A stretch of DNA of 64,000 bases, taken from assembly GCA_001516025.1 (NCBI GenBank), contig LOEU01000026.1, positions 1 through 64,000 of the forward strand, in the 5' to 3' direction. Source of the stretch: a bacterium BRH_c32. Lineage in GTDB: Bacteria > Bacteroidota > Ignavibacteria > Ignavibacteriales > Melioribacteraceae. The notes under the pieces are model-generated. The model was not told the DNA's origin, did not search any database, and saw only the letters and a program-made list of their open reading frames with translations. Below, piece after piece: positions 43,934-53,659 of the stretch; position 1 is the stretch's first letter; the number at the start of each line of letters is the position of its first letter. A program made the position numbers and the translations under genes.

Positions 43934-44754
43934 GCGAAAAGACATTAGTAAATGAAGAACAGCATTTTGAAGATATGATTGCTGAAGAGAGTATTTGTAC
44001 GACAGAAAACTTAGTGTATGAAAAGCCTGATACATTACTAGATACACCGATGCATTACTGTCCGGGCTGCGGTCATGGTGTAGCTCATAGATTAATTGCG
44101 GAAGTAATAAGCGAACTCGGCATACAAGAGGAAACTATTGGTGTGGCACCGGTTGGATGTTCGGTATTCGCATATAATTATTTGAATATCGATATGTCAG
44201 AAGCTGCTCACGGAAGAGCTTCGGCAGTGGCTACGGCGATAAAAAGAGTACTTCCCGAAAAATATGTATTTTCATATCAAGGTGATGGCGATTTAGCGGC
44301 TATCGGTACAGGCGAGACAATCCATACATGTAATAGAGGCGAAAATTTATTAATTATTTTTATTAATAATGGTATTTATGGAATGACCGGCGGACAGATG
44401 GCTCCGACAACATTACCGGGGATGAAATCAACCACCTCGCCATTCGGAAGGGACGTTTCCACTATGGGAAGTCCATTAAAAATTACTGAATTAATTGCTC
44501 AATTACCGGGAGTTTATTATTGTACAAGAACAGCAGTAAATAGTCCGGCGAATGTAAGAAGAGCAAAGAAAGCGATCCAGAAGGGATTTGAATATCAAAA
44601 ACTGAAAAAAGGACTTAGCTTCGTTGAGATAGTATCTAATTGTCCATCAAATTGGAAGATGACACCATTGGAAGCGAATAAATGGATGGAAGAACAGATG
44701 TTCGCATTTTATCCACTCGGCGATTTGAAAGTGCCAAACGATAAGGAGAAATAA
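43930..44754 (+). CDS. korB: 2-oxoacid:ferredoxin oxidoreductase, beta subunit
   Basis: The TPP-binding subunit. YCPGCGHGVAHRLIAEV (near residues 38-54), VGCSVFAYNY, AHGRASAVATAIKR and YQGDGDLAAIGTGETIH (Mg/TPP) are diagnostic. NNGIYGMTGGQMAPTTLPG is the typical following loop. 274 residues. It begins with ATGA overlap on korA and is followed by korC after one base. Confidence 0.93.
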   Translation: MSEKTLVNEEQHFEDMIAEESICTTENLVYEKPDTLLDTPMHYCPGCGHGVAHRLIAEVISELGIQEETIGVAPVGCSVFAYNYLNIDMSEAAHGRASAVATAIKRVLPEKYVFSYQGDGDLAAIGTGETIHTCNRGENLLIIFINNGIYGMTGGQMAPTTLPGMKSTTSPFGRDVSTMGSPLKITELIAQLPGVYYCTRTAVNSPANVRRAKKAIQKGFEYQKLKKGLSFVEIVSNCPSNWKMTPLEANKWMEEQMFAFYPLGDLKVPNDKEK

Positions 44755-44755
44755 G

Positions 44756-45304
44756 ATGACTGAAGAGATCATTATTGCTGGATTTGGAGGTCAAGGCGTT
44801 CTTTCGATGGGACAGATTTTATGTTATAGCGGAGTAATGGAGAATAAGGAGGTAAGTTGGATGCCTTCGTACGGACCTGAAATGAGAGGCGGAACTGCTA
44901 ACTGTATGGCGATAATCAGCGATACAAAAATCAGTTCACCGATTATTAATAAGTTCGATACGGTAATTGCACTCAATCAGCCATCATTGGATAAGTTTGA
45001 GCAAGCGGTGAAACCGGGCGGTTTACTTATTTATGAAGCAAGCACGATAGTGAATCCTCCGACTAGAAATGATATTGAAATATTAGCGATTGAAGCCTCG
45101 AACGAAGCGGCAAAATTGAAGAATAGCAAAGTTATGAATATGATAATTCTTGGTGCATTCTTAAAGAAGAAACCAATAATTGAGCTTGATAATATTATTG
45201 AAGGAATAAAGAAAGTACTTCCCGAGAGATATCATCATTTAATTCCGCTCAATAAAGAAGCACTACAGAAGGGGATGGAATTAGCGGAGATGGTGAAAGC
45301 CTAA
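44756..45304 (+). CDS. korC: 2-oxoacid:ferredoxin oxidoreductase, gamma subunit
   Basis: The gamma subunit, shown by IIAGFGGQGVLSMGQILCYSG at the N-terminus, WMPSYGPEMRGGTANCMAIIS near residues 40-60 and ALNQPSLDKF. 182 residues. Last gene of the operon; a terminator follows by 24 bp. Confidence 0.94.
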   Translation: MTEEIIIAGFGGQGVLSMGQILCYSGVMENKEVSWMPSYGPEMRGGTANCMAIISDTKISSPIINKFDTVIALNQPSLDKFEQAVKPGGLLIYEASTIVNPPTRNDIEILAIEASNEAAKLKNSKVMNMIILGAFLKKKPIIELDNIIEGIKKVLPERYHHLIPLNKEALQKGMELAEMVKA

Positions 45305-45328
45305 TACTTGAAATAGTTTATTGAAAAG

Positions 45329-45358
45329 AAAAGCTGCCTCAAAAGGGCAGCTTTTTTT
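45329..45358 (+). terminator. Terminator of the korDABC operon
   Basis: AAAAGCTGCC (45329-45338) and GGCAGCTTTT (45346-45355) around TCAAAAG, followed by a T run. Confidence 0.9.
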
Positions 45359-45402
45359 GCATATAGATTTTTTTAGTACTAAAAATAACAGCGGAGTTTA
45401 AA

Positions 45403-46347
45403 ATGAGGAAAGAAATGAAACGAGTATTTGTTTGTGCTTTTGCAATTGTTATTGTATTCAACACCATCAATTTCGGACAAAAAGAATTTCTTGTAGTAAA
45501 TGGAAAAAAAAATGAAGTATTCACAGCCGGATTAGAAAATAATCAAGAGAATAAACCGGTTCTGGTATTTGAAAATGGGATGGCATCCAAGCTTGAAAGT
45601 TGGATGACCGTTATTAATGAAGTTTCTAAAACTTCGGCTGTCTTTTCTTATAACAGACCCAGAATTGGAGAATCAGAAAATGACAGCATTCCACCCACTA
45701 CCGAACACATTATAAATAATTTAAGAACTATGCTTTTTGAGAAAGGTCTTAAACCACCTTATCTGCTAATATCGCATTCATTTGGAGGGGCATATATAAG
45801 AAGTTATGCTGCGAAATATCCTAATGAAATTGCGGGACTTATATTTGTTGATCCAGTAGATTTTACAAAAAAGAAAGGCGATGGGGATCTCCCATATTTA
45901 GAAATTGGATTAAAACAGCATCAGATTGATTCAATGTTCGCTACGCCTTACAAAAATTTCAAAGAAAAACTCTATGAAGAAATGCCAAACTTTTATGTTG
46001 AGGAAGTGAAAATATTAGGACAATTAACAAAATCAGAATTTAACGAATGTGATAGCATTCCATTGCCGGATGTCCCGGTACATTTTATTAAGGCAGGTGG
46101 ATATCCCAAGACACCTGATGATAGGGGCGAAACAATTTTTGATAAAGAAAAATTGTTTAGAATTGATGAGAACCTAAAAATGAAAAGATGGATTCAACTC
46201 CTTAATCCCCTAAGTTATGGCAAATTATTTTATTGTTCAAATTCCGGTCATACCGTTCAGGTTGATGATCCGGACACAGTTATTTCAAGTATTAAATTAG
46301 CCTTGATTGATTATGAGAAAATTCAGGCAGCGAAAATTAAGAATTGA
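45403..46347 (+). CDS. Exported alpha/beta hydrolase
   Basis: A putative periplasmic esterase-type hydrolase of unknown substrate. A signal peptide (core ~8-23, cleavage near NFGQK) leads an alpha/beta-hydrolase fold with the nucleophile elbow ISHSFGGAY (G-x-S-x-G variant with Ser in place of the first Gly), VFENGMASKLESW (oxyanion region), FVDPVDF and the C-terminal His in SNSGHTVQVDDPD. 314 residues. GGAG seven bases before the ATG. Single gene. Confidence 0.85.
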   Translation: MRKEMKRVFVCAFAIVIVFNTINFGQKEFLVVNGKKNEVFTAGLENNQENKPVLVFENGMASKLESWMTVINEVSKTSAVFSYNRPRIGESENDSIPPTTEHIINNLRTMLFEKGLKPPYLLISHSFGGAYIRSYAAKYPNEIAGLIFVDPVDFTKKKGDGDLPYLEIGLKQHQIDSMFATPYKNFKEKLYEEMPNFYVEEVKILGQLTKSEFNECDSIPLPDVPVHFIKAGGYPKTPDDRGETIFDKEKLFRIDENLKMKRWIQLLNPLSYGKLFYCSNSGHTVQVDDPDTVISSIKLALIDYEKIQAAKIKN

Positions 46348-46719
46348 AGATAAGGCATTGATACTAATTTCTGTTAAAAAACAATTGTGGATGAATTTTC
46401 TCAAAAGGACGATTATGCGATTCTTTGGGTATGTGTTTGTTTTTAGCGGTTATAAGAGATACTATTGAAGCACTAATATTAAATATATATTAAATCGTAA
46501 TAAGTAGGTTGGTAATTTCTGAAAGTTATTTCCATTACATACTTCGGTATTATCTTAACCTATATTGGGAATATTCTTTAAGACAACCAATTAAATAATT
46601 GCAATTGGCGGAACTGATATTTAGGAATTAAACATTTTTGAAGCATGAGTTATATAATGTATATTGGATAAAGTAATTACGATAACAGTAAGTTACAAAA
46701 TAAAATATGTGAGGTTACG
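46348..46719. other. Gene-free gap, nothing recognised
   Basis: 372 bp of AT-rich sequence between the hydrolase and the SDR gene. No ORF with coding character, RNA gene or repeat was recognised. GTGAGG precedes the SDR ATG. Confidence 0.5.
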
Positions 46720-47622
46720 ATGAGTTCTAAGAATTGGGATGCAACAAATGTTCCTATGCAGCAGGGGAAATTGGCTATTGTTACCGGCTCGAGCAGCGGT
46801 ATAGGATTTGAAACTGCAAGAGTTCTTGCGAGCAAAAACGCCAAAGTGATTATTGCCGTGCGTAATATCGAGAAGGGCAATAAAGCCATAGAAAAAATCA
46901 GATCAGAATTTCCAAACTCTAATATCGAAGTGAGGATTATCGATTTAGCTGATTTAAAATCGATACATGCTTTTGCGGAATCTTTTAAGAGAGATTATGA
47001 CGGAATTGACCTATTAATCAATAATGCCGGTGTTATGATCCCTCCTTATACCAAAACAAAAGATGGATTTGAATTACAGTTCGGAACGAATCATTTAGGT
47101 CATTTTGCTCTTACCGGATTATTAATAGATTTAATAAAGAACCGAAAGAACTCAAGAATAGTGAATGTATCGAGCAAGGCGCACAATATGGGGGAACTGA
47201 ATTTCGACGATCTTAATTGGGTAAGGAGAACATACAAACCGTGGAAAGCTTATGGCGATAGCAAAATAGCCAATCTATATTTCACTTATGAATTGCAGAG
47301 AAGATTAAACGAAGGGGGATTTGATGTAATAGTAGCGGCAGCGCATCCCGGACTTACCAGTTCAGAATTAGAAAGGCATAGCAGTATTGTGGGAGTAATA
47401 AATAAGTTATTAGCACAATCACCGGAAATGGGAGCTTTGCCGACTCTTTATGCCGCCACGGCTAATGACGTAAAAAAGGGAGAATTCTTTGGACCATCGA
47501 ATTGGAGTGAATGGAGAGGATATCCTAAATTAGTGCAGTCCAAAGAACTGGCACATAATAAAGAAATTGCCAAAAAACTTTGGGACGTATCAGAGAGATT
47601 AACAGAAGTGAAATATAGATAA
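46720..47622 (+). CDS. Short-chain dehydrogenase/reductase
   Basis: An NAD(P)-dependent oxidoreductase of unknown substrate. TGSSSGIGFETARVLA (cofactor loop, residues 19-34), NNAGVM near 108, the catalytic Ser in VNVSSKAH and Tyr-x3-Lys in YGDSKIANL. The long form with NLYFTYELQRRL and AAHPGLTSSEL matches the retinol-dehydrogenase/WWOX-like SDR group. 300 residues. It precedes atpD by 86 bp with atpD's own promoter between, so it is probably a separate unit. Confidence 0.9.
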   Translation: MSSKNWDATNVPMQQGKLAIVTGSSSGIGFETARVLASKNAKVIIAVRNIEKGNKAIEKIRSEFPNSNIEVRIIDLADLKSIHAFAESFKRDYDGIDLLINNAGVMIPPYTKTKDGFELQFGTNHLGHFALTGLLIDLIKNRKNSRIVNVSSKAHNMGELNFDDLNWVRRTYKPWKAYGDSKIANLYFTYELQRRLNEGGFDVIVAAAHPGLTSSELERHSSIVGVINKLLAQSPEMGALPTLYAATANDVKKGEFFGPSNWSEWRGYPKLVQSKELAHNKEIAKKLWDVSERLTEVKYR

Positions 47623-47646
47623 TTCAATTCAAAATTCATTTCTTTG

Positions 47647-47678
47647 TTTGTAATTATAGCGTATTATCTTTAATTTTG
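47647..47678 (+). promoter_or_regulatory. Bacteroidota-type promoter of atpDC
   Basis: TTTG (47647-47650), 20 bp, TAATTTTG (47671-47678). Both elements match the Bacteroidota primary-sigma consensus TTTG / TAnnTTTG at the usual spacing. The start site is expected near 47685, leaving a 24-base leader with AAAGGA. Confidence 0.75.
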
Positions 47679-47681
47679 TAG

Positions 47682-49117
<1,436 letters not shown>

Positions 49118-49118
<1 letters not shown>

Positions 49119-49528
49119 TGAAACTTCTTGACTTAGAGATAATAACTCCGGCAATGAAGATTTATGAAGGGAAAGTCCATTCAATTACAATTCCCGGAAC
49201 AGTTGGTAGTTTTCAGGTATTATATAACCATGCTCCCATATTAAGTACTTTTGAAATCGGTAAAATAATAATAGAAGATGAAAAAGAAGTAAAGCATGAA
49301 TATGCCACAAGTGGTGGCACGGTGGAAGTGCTCAATAATAAGATACTGGTTCTCGCAGAAGCAATAGAAGCAAAGGAAGAGATTGATGCTAATAGAGCAT
49401 TAGAATCATTTAAGAGAGCTAAAGAGAGAATTGCAAAAGATAAGAGTGATGAACTTGATTTAACACGTGCCGAAGTATCATTGCAGAGAGCAATAAATCG
49501 ATTGAAAATAGTTGGTCATAGTTATTAG
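49118..49528 (+). CDS. atpC: F1 ATP synthase epsilon subunit
   Basis: The N-terminal beta-sandwich (LEIITPAMKIYEGKVHSITIPGTVGSFQVLYNHAPILS) is followed by a C-terminal helical hairpin (ALESFKRAKERIAKD, LTRAEVSLQRAINRLKI) that regulates ATP hydrolysis. 136 residues with both domains. One-base overlap with atpD. Confidence 0.96.
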
Positions 49529-49543
49529 AAAAGAAATTAAATA

Positions 49544-49584
49544 AAAGCCGTTAATTTATTGTTTTGCAATAAGTTAGCGGCTTT
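49544..49584. terminator. Bidirectional terminator, atpC / Lon-domain gene
   Basis: AAAGCCGTTAATTTATTG (49544-49561) and CAATAAGTTAGCGGCTTT (49567-49584) form an 18-bp stem with two mismatches. The T-rich flank is better on the minus strand. Its right arm overlaps the stop of the convergent gene at 49583. Confidence 0.8.
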
Positions 49585-50209
49585 AGTTGATGTAACCATC
49601 CCTTTGTATTAAATCCCTGAGAATAGTTTTTTTATCGATCAAATTGTCAATTTTGATAAGATGCTCCTTAATCAGTTCTAGTCGAGCATTTTCACTTTGA
49701 AGAGAAAGTATTGTTTGACGCTGCTTCAGAGTTAGTCCTGCTTTTTCGCCAATCTTGAATGATTTCAGGGGAGCACGATTTAGGTTGCTCCAATATTCCG
49801 AAGATAGATTTAGTTCGGTTAATTTGAGAATATTATTAAATTTTTCCTTGATATCGGTGTATATGCTAAAATCTATATTATCATCGAGAATGTCATAAAA
49901 ATTATGTATCTCAGCAATAAGGTAACCGTGCTCCGAGAATTCTGATCCCACAATATGAAATCGTTCAGTCCCTTTGACTATAATATCTAGCTTTCCATCT
50001 TCGTATCTTTTAACAACTTGATTAACCATAACTTTACATCCAATCGTTTCCATTTTGTCTTCCGAGGAAAGAACAATACCGAACGGTTCATTATTCTCGA
50101 TACAATTGTTAATCATAATCTTATACCGTTCCTCAAAGATATGAAGAGCATATTCGGCATTCGGAAAGATTACCAATTTAAGAGGAAAGAGAGCAATTTT
50201 TTTTAACAT
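49583..50209 (-). CDS. Lon N-terminal-domain (LON substrate-binding) protein
   Basis: A stand-alone LON substrate-binding domain (PF02190): LFPLKLVIFPNAEYALHIFEERYKIM, FGIVLSS, IGCKVMVNQVVKRYEDGKLDIIVKGTERF. No ATPase or protease domain. 208 residues. Such proteins are widespread but their function is not firmly known; binding of misfolded proteins is assumed from Lon. Single gene, after the sod terminator. Confidence 0.88.
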   Translation of the reverse strand: MLKKIALFPLKLVIFPNAEYALHIFEERYKIMINNCIENNEPFGIVLSSEDKMETIGCKVMVNQVVKRYEDGKLDIIVKGTERFHIVGSEFSEHGYLIAEIHNFYDILDDNIDFSIYTDIKEKFNNILKLTELNLSSEYWSNLNRAPLKSFKIGEKAGLTLKQRQTILSLQSENARLELIKEHLIKIDNLIDKKTILRDLIQRDGYIN

Positions 50210-50235
50210 TTAGTTCTCAATAAATTTAGAAATAA

Positions 50236-50257
50236 ACCGGTCATTTGCATGACCGGT
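50236..50257 (-). terminator. Terminator of the rrf2-sod operon
   Basis: A perfect 9-bp stem ACCGGTCAT / ATGACCGGT with a 4-base loop. On the minus strand it is followed by TTTATTTC. It sits 13 bp past the sod stop. Confidence 0.8.
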
Positions 50258-50270
50258 AATAAAGGGAAAA

Positions 50271-50996
50271 TTATTTAGCATCCGCAAATCTTTTTGCCAC
50301 TTCATCCCAATTAACAACATTCCAGAAAGCTGAGATATAATCAGGGCGTTTATTCTGATATTTTAGATAATAGGCATGTTCCCATACATCTAATCCTAGC
50401 ACCGGATGACCTTTAACGTCGGCGAGATCCATTAATGGATTATCTTGATTAGGTGTAGAAGTAATTTCTAATTTACCATTAGCAACTATAAGCCAAGCCC
50501 AACCGGAACCAAAGCGAGTTGCAGCAGCTTTTTCAAATTGTTCTTTGAATTTATCGAATGAACCGAAAGAAGAATCGATAGCTTCGGCTAAAGCACCTGA
50601 GGGTGAGCCGCCTTTTCCTTTACCCATTACAGTCCAAAAAAGTGAATGATTCCAATGACCACCGCCATTATTTCTTACAGCTACCGGAAGTTTAGATACA
50701 TTTTTTAAAAGTTCTTCTAAGCTTTTACCTTCCATATCGGTACCTGCAAGGGCATTATTAAGATTATTAACATAGCCAGCATGGTGTTTACCATGATGAA
50801 TTTCCATTGTTTTAGCATCAATATATGGTTCTAAAGCGTCAAAAGCGTAGGGTAGTGCTGGCAATTCAAATTTAGTCATTTTTATACTCCTATTATTATT
50901 TAGAAAATTTAGTTTATTACTGAAAGCATTTACGTTACTCACTGCCGAGGCAGTGGTTAAAAGTCCGAGGGATACAAGAAATTTTTTTCTATCCAT
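50271..50996 (-). CDS. sodA: Fe/Mn superoxide dismutase, exported form
   Basis: It converts superoxide to O2 and H2O2. Metal ligands are seen in [19 protein letters not shown] and [11 protein letters not shown]. From ATG 50996 (AAGGAG ten bases before it) the protein has 241 residues and begins [19 protein letters not shown], a signal peptide with a Tat-like RKKFL. A second ATG at 50879 ([13 protein letters not shown]), with GGAG seven bases before it, is the usual start of a cytoplasmic SOD. Both may be used. Last gene of the Rrf2 operon. Confidence 0.93.
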   Translation of the reverse strand: MDRKKFLVSLGLLTTASAVSNVNAFSNKLNFLNNNRSIKMTKFELPALPYAFDALEPYIDAKTMEIHHGKHHAGYVNNLNNALAGTDMEGKSLEELLKNVSKLPVAVRNNGGGHWNHSLFWTVMGKGKGGSPSGALAEAIDSSFGSFDKFKEQFEKAAATRFGSGWAWLIVANGKLEITSTPNQDNPLMDLADVKGHPVLGLDVWEHAYYLKYQNKRPDYISAFWNVVNWDEVAKRFADAK

Positions 50997-51009
50997 ATAG
51001 ATTTGCTCC

Positions 51010-51363
51010 TTATACTCCGAATGATTCGCCGCATCCGCATGTTTTTGTGGCGTTTGGGTTATTAAATACAAAACCTTTTCCATTAAGTCCATCGCTGAAA
51101 TCGAGCACCGTACCGGTTATATAGAATAAACTCTTTGGATCGATAAAAAGTTTCACTCCGCTTTTTTCTATAACCGTATCGGAATCTTTCATTTCGCCAT
51201 CGAATCCGAGATTATAAGTGAGACCGGAACAACCGCCCCCTTTAACTCCGATTCTAAGGCCATGTTCAGCGGGGATATTATTTTCTTCTTTAATTCTTGC
51301 TACTTCTTTTACTGCTTTATCTGTAATTTCAATTTCGCTTGTTTTTAGTTCTGTGCCGGTCAT
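51010..51363 (-). CDS. HesB/IscA-type Fe-S assembly protein
   Basis: An A-type carrier for Fe-S cluster assembly. The three conserved Cys are in GGGCSGLTY and TCGCGESF at the C-terminus, and [12 protein letters not shown] opens the fold. 117 residues from ATG 51363, which overlaps the stop of the upstream gene (ATGA); an in-frame ATG at 51414 would lie inside that gene. ErpA/IscA/SufA assignment within the family is open. It sits between an unknown 96-residue gene and sod. Confidence 0.93.
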   Translation of the reverse strand: MTGTELKTSEIEITDKAVKEVARIKEENNIPAEHGLRIGVKGGGCSGLTYNLGFDGEMKDSDTVIEKSGVKLFIDPKSLFYITGTVLDFSDGLNGKGFVFNNPNATKTCGCGESFGV

Positions 51364-51650
51364 TGAATGCTCTCTACTTTTTGTTCTTGATTTAAATGAA
51401 AATTTACTTTCCATGTGTCGTTAGAAACGGCGGTTAGTTCATTTGATTTTACCATGTAATCAGTAAGTTCTAAAGCATATTTTTCAGCTTCGGGATATTT
51501 TAGATTTATTCCTCGATTTTCAAAATAACTTCTTACTGCATATTGGATATCTCTCAAGAAGATATTGGAATTAAAAAATACTTTGTATTTTTCTCCCATA
51601 TATTTGAAGAATATCTCTTTTTCGTTTAGAAGTTCGTTATAGTGGCTCAT
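51360..51650 (-). CDS. Unknown 96-residue protein in the Rrf2 operon
   Basis: Not recognised. It has a soluble, mixed alpha/beta composition with no Cys and no membrane segment: MSHYNELLNEKEIFFKYMGE... then FENRGINLKYPEAEKYALEL, rich in Tyr, Asn and Glu. AAGGAA lies five bases before the ATG, and it overlaps the HesB start by 4 bp, so it is a real, coupled gene. The context (Rrf2 regulator, Fe-S carrier, SOD) suggests a role in Fe-S or oxidative-stress handling, by inference only. Confidence 0.75.
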   Translation of the reverse strand: MSHYNELLNEKEIFFKYMGEKYKVFFNSNIFLRDIQYAVRSYFENRGINLKYPEAEKYALELTDYMVKSNELTAVSNDTWKVNFHLNQEQKVESIQ

Positions 51651-51662
51651 AAAGTTTCCTTA

Positions 51663-52070
51663 TTATATTAATTCTTGAACAGTAGTGTGATCAAACAGCA
51701 AATTTATTTTATCTTGAATTTTCGATATCGGGCTTCTAAGACAACAGGTTTTAAATCTTGCACAATCAGATACAGTAGGATCATGAACGAGGCAATCAGT
51801 CATCTGAATTTTAAGCCCAAGTGCGCCAACAATCTGTCCAAGGAAAATGGCATCAGGTTTATTATTCAAGATATAACCGCCATTAGTTCCATGTTGAGAA
51901 GTAATAATACCATTTTTTACCATTCTTTGCATAATTTTAGCCAATAATTCGTATGGAATATTCATCGAATCCGAAATCTCTTTTACACTCACGCATTCTC
52001 TATTTCCCGATTCATGTATATACTTGATAGCAAATAGAGCATATTCAACTGATTTAGCAATTTTTAACAT
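51663..52070 (-). CDS. Rrf2 family regulator, IscR-like
   Basis: A winged-helix repressor, probably Fe-S-sensing. LKIAKSVEYALFAIKYI and VKEISDSMNIPYELLAKIMQRMVKNGIITSQHGTNGGY are the Rrf2 DNA-binding part. The Cys cluster DCLVHDPTVSDCARFKTCCL offers the three or more Cys that bind the Fe-S cluster in IscR. 135 residues from ATG 52070. A longer frame from 52127 would include the nuoN terminator and the putative operator, so it is rejected. First gene of the operon with HesB and SOD. Confidence 0.9.
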   Translation of the reverse strand: MLKIAKSVEYALFAIKYIHESGNRECVSVKEISDSMNIPYELLAKIMQRMVKNGIITSQHGTNGGYILNNKPDAIFLGQIVGALGLKIQMTDCLVHDPTVSDCARFKTCCLRSPISKIQDKINLLFDHTTVQELI

Positions 52071-52095
52071 ATATCCGACTAAAATTATCGTATAT
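52071..52095 (-). promoter_or_regulatory. IscR type-1-like operator abutting the Rrf2 start
   Basis: On the plus strand, ATATCCGACT (52071-52080), AAAAT, TATCGTATAT (52086-52095). Compared with the E. coli IscR type 1 consensus (ATASYYGACT-RWWWY-AGTCRRSTAT), 20 of 25 positions agree. The site touches the ATG at 52070, so bound protein would block expression, as in iscR autoregulation. Confidence 0.6.
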
Positions 52096-52106
52096 CTAAA
52101 AGTAAC

Positions 52107-52131
52107 AAACTTGCTTATAAAAAGCAAGTTT
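52107..52131 (-). terminator. Terminator of the nuo operon
   Basis: AAACTTGC and GCAAGTTT around a 9-base T-rich loop, 8 bp past the nuoN stop on the minus strand. TTACTTTT follows. It separates nuoN from the Rrf2 regulator. Confidence 0.65.
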
Positions 52132-52138
52132 GAATAGT

Positions 52139-53653
52139 TTATAGACCTAAAATTGTAATACAGTTTTTGGCGAGATCGATTATCGGAGTGAAATAGAGAC
52201 CGAAAACCAATACAGGAATGAGCAATGCAAGTACGAGAGCGAAAGTAAATTTATCAGGAACGATTGTGATCTGATTTGCTTCGGCTTTGCTTAAATACAT
52301 GTGCTTTATTATGCGGACATAATAATAGAGTGAAACAACGGTATTAAGAAGTGCAATAACCGCAACGGCAATCATTTGAGCATCGACAAGTGCGATAAAG
52401 ATATATAACTTACCGATAAATCCGGCAGTAGGCGGAAGTCCCGTAAGAGCTACCAAGAAGATAGTTAATGATGCCGCAAGGAACGGTGAAGTATATCCGA
52501 GTCCATTATAATCTTCCACGTTTTCGCTTCCTGATTTATTTGCTATCAGCATAACGACCAAGAAAGCACCGAGATTCATGAACATATAAAAGAAGAAATA
52601 TACAAGTATTGCTATAAGACCTTGATTAGAGAAAACTACAAGACCTAAAAGCATATAACCTGCATGTGCAATTGATGAGAAAGCTAACATTCTTTTTATA
52701 TTATTCTGCCAGAGAGCAGAGAAATTTCCTAATGTCATTGTAAGAATTGAAATGATTACGAGAATAGTTTTCCAATCGAATGAATTTACAAGATGCCAGT
52801 AACCGGAAGTATCATCCACCAATGTAACGAAAGTGGTTCTGATGAATCGGATTAAAAGAGCAAAACCTGCTGCCTTACTTGCTACCGAAAGGAAAGCAGT
52901 TATAGCGATTGGAGCACCTTCATAAACGTCAGGAGTCCAGAAATGGAACGGTGCAGCAGAAATTTTATATCCGATTCCCACAAAGATAAGTACCAATGAG
53001 AAGGCAAGAGTAAATACATTAATATTCGGACCTTGTAGAACCGAATTAATTACATAAAGATTAGTGCTTCCCGTAAGCCCATAAAGGATTGAGATTCCAT
53101 AAAGCATAAGTCCCGAAGAAACTGCGCCATAAATAAGGTACTTAAGTGATGCTTCGCTATTGCGGTCTCTAAGTTTTGTGAATCCTGCTAATACATAAGA
53201 AGAGAGAGAGAGCAATTCGAGAGATAAATAGATTAGAACAAGATCGGAAGCAGAGATCATAACCAACATTCCGAGAATCATTCCGAACATTAATGCGTAG
53301 TATTCGCCGCTTTTTTCTTGAATTTTCTGAATCTCTTCGGAAGCCAGTGAGAAGAAAACAATAAAGAAAGAGGAGATAAGAATAATGATTTTGAAAAAAG
53401 CACCAAAATGATCAACTGCAATCATACCGTAGAAATTATTGGCATCGGAAGCAGGGAATGCGAATCCGCTAATTCTAAATTGGTCAATTACAAAATAAAT
53501 TGTTAATAAAATACCGAATAGCGCAACATAAGGGATTATCCTTTTATCTTTATTAAAGATAAGGTCCAATGCAACGATAAGAATAAGAGCCGCCGAAACG
53601 GCTATTTCCGGTAAAATATAACTTAACGAAGTATATAAGTTTGTTAAATCCAT
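52139..53653 (-). CDS. nuoN: Complex I subunit N
   Basis: An antiporter-like proton-pumping subunit in the membrane arm. About 14 hydrophobic helices over 504 residues; SSIAHAGYMLLGL and GYKISAAPFHFWTPDVYEGAPI are the conserved core with the pump Lys/His. Last gene of the eleven-gene nuo operon, 7 bp after nuoM. Confidence 0.95.
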   Translation of the reverse strand: MDLTNLYTSLSYILPEIAVSAALILIVALDLIFNKDKRIIPYVALFGILLTIYFVIDQFRISGFAFPASDANNFYGMIAVDHFGAFFKIIILISSFFIVFFSLASEEIQKIQEKSGEYYALMFGMILGMLVMISASDLVLIYLSLELLSLSSYVLAGFTKLRDRNSEASLKYLIYGAVSSGLMLYGISILYGLTGSTNLYVINSVLQGPNINVFTLAFSLVLIFVGIGYKISAAPFHFWTPDVYEGAPIAITAFLSVASKAAGFALLIRFIRTTFVTLVDDTSGYWHLVNSFDWKTILVIISILTMTLGNFSALWQNNIKRMLAFSSIAHAGYMLLGLVVFSNQGLIAILVYFFFYMFMNLGAFLVVMLIANKSGSENVEDYNGLGYTSPFLAASLTIFLVALTGLPPTAGFIGKLYIFIALVDAQMIAVAVIALLNTVVSLYYYVRIIKHMYLSKAEANQITIVPDKFTFALVLALLIPVLVFGLYFTPIIDLAKNCITILGL

Positions 53654-53659
53654 TCTTTT

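Noticed and set aside
51364-51414. An upstream start for the HesB protein
   Set aside because: It would overlap the 96-residue gene by about 50 bp and add a tail not found in the family; the ATGA overlap start is better.
52071-52127. A longer Rrf2 protein starting at 52127
   Set aside because: It would begin inside the nuo terminator and cover the operator; the family's N-terminus begins at MLKIAKSVEYAL.
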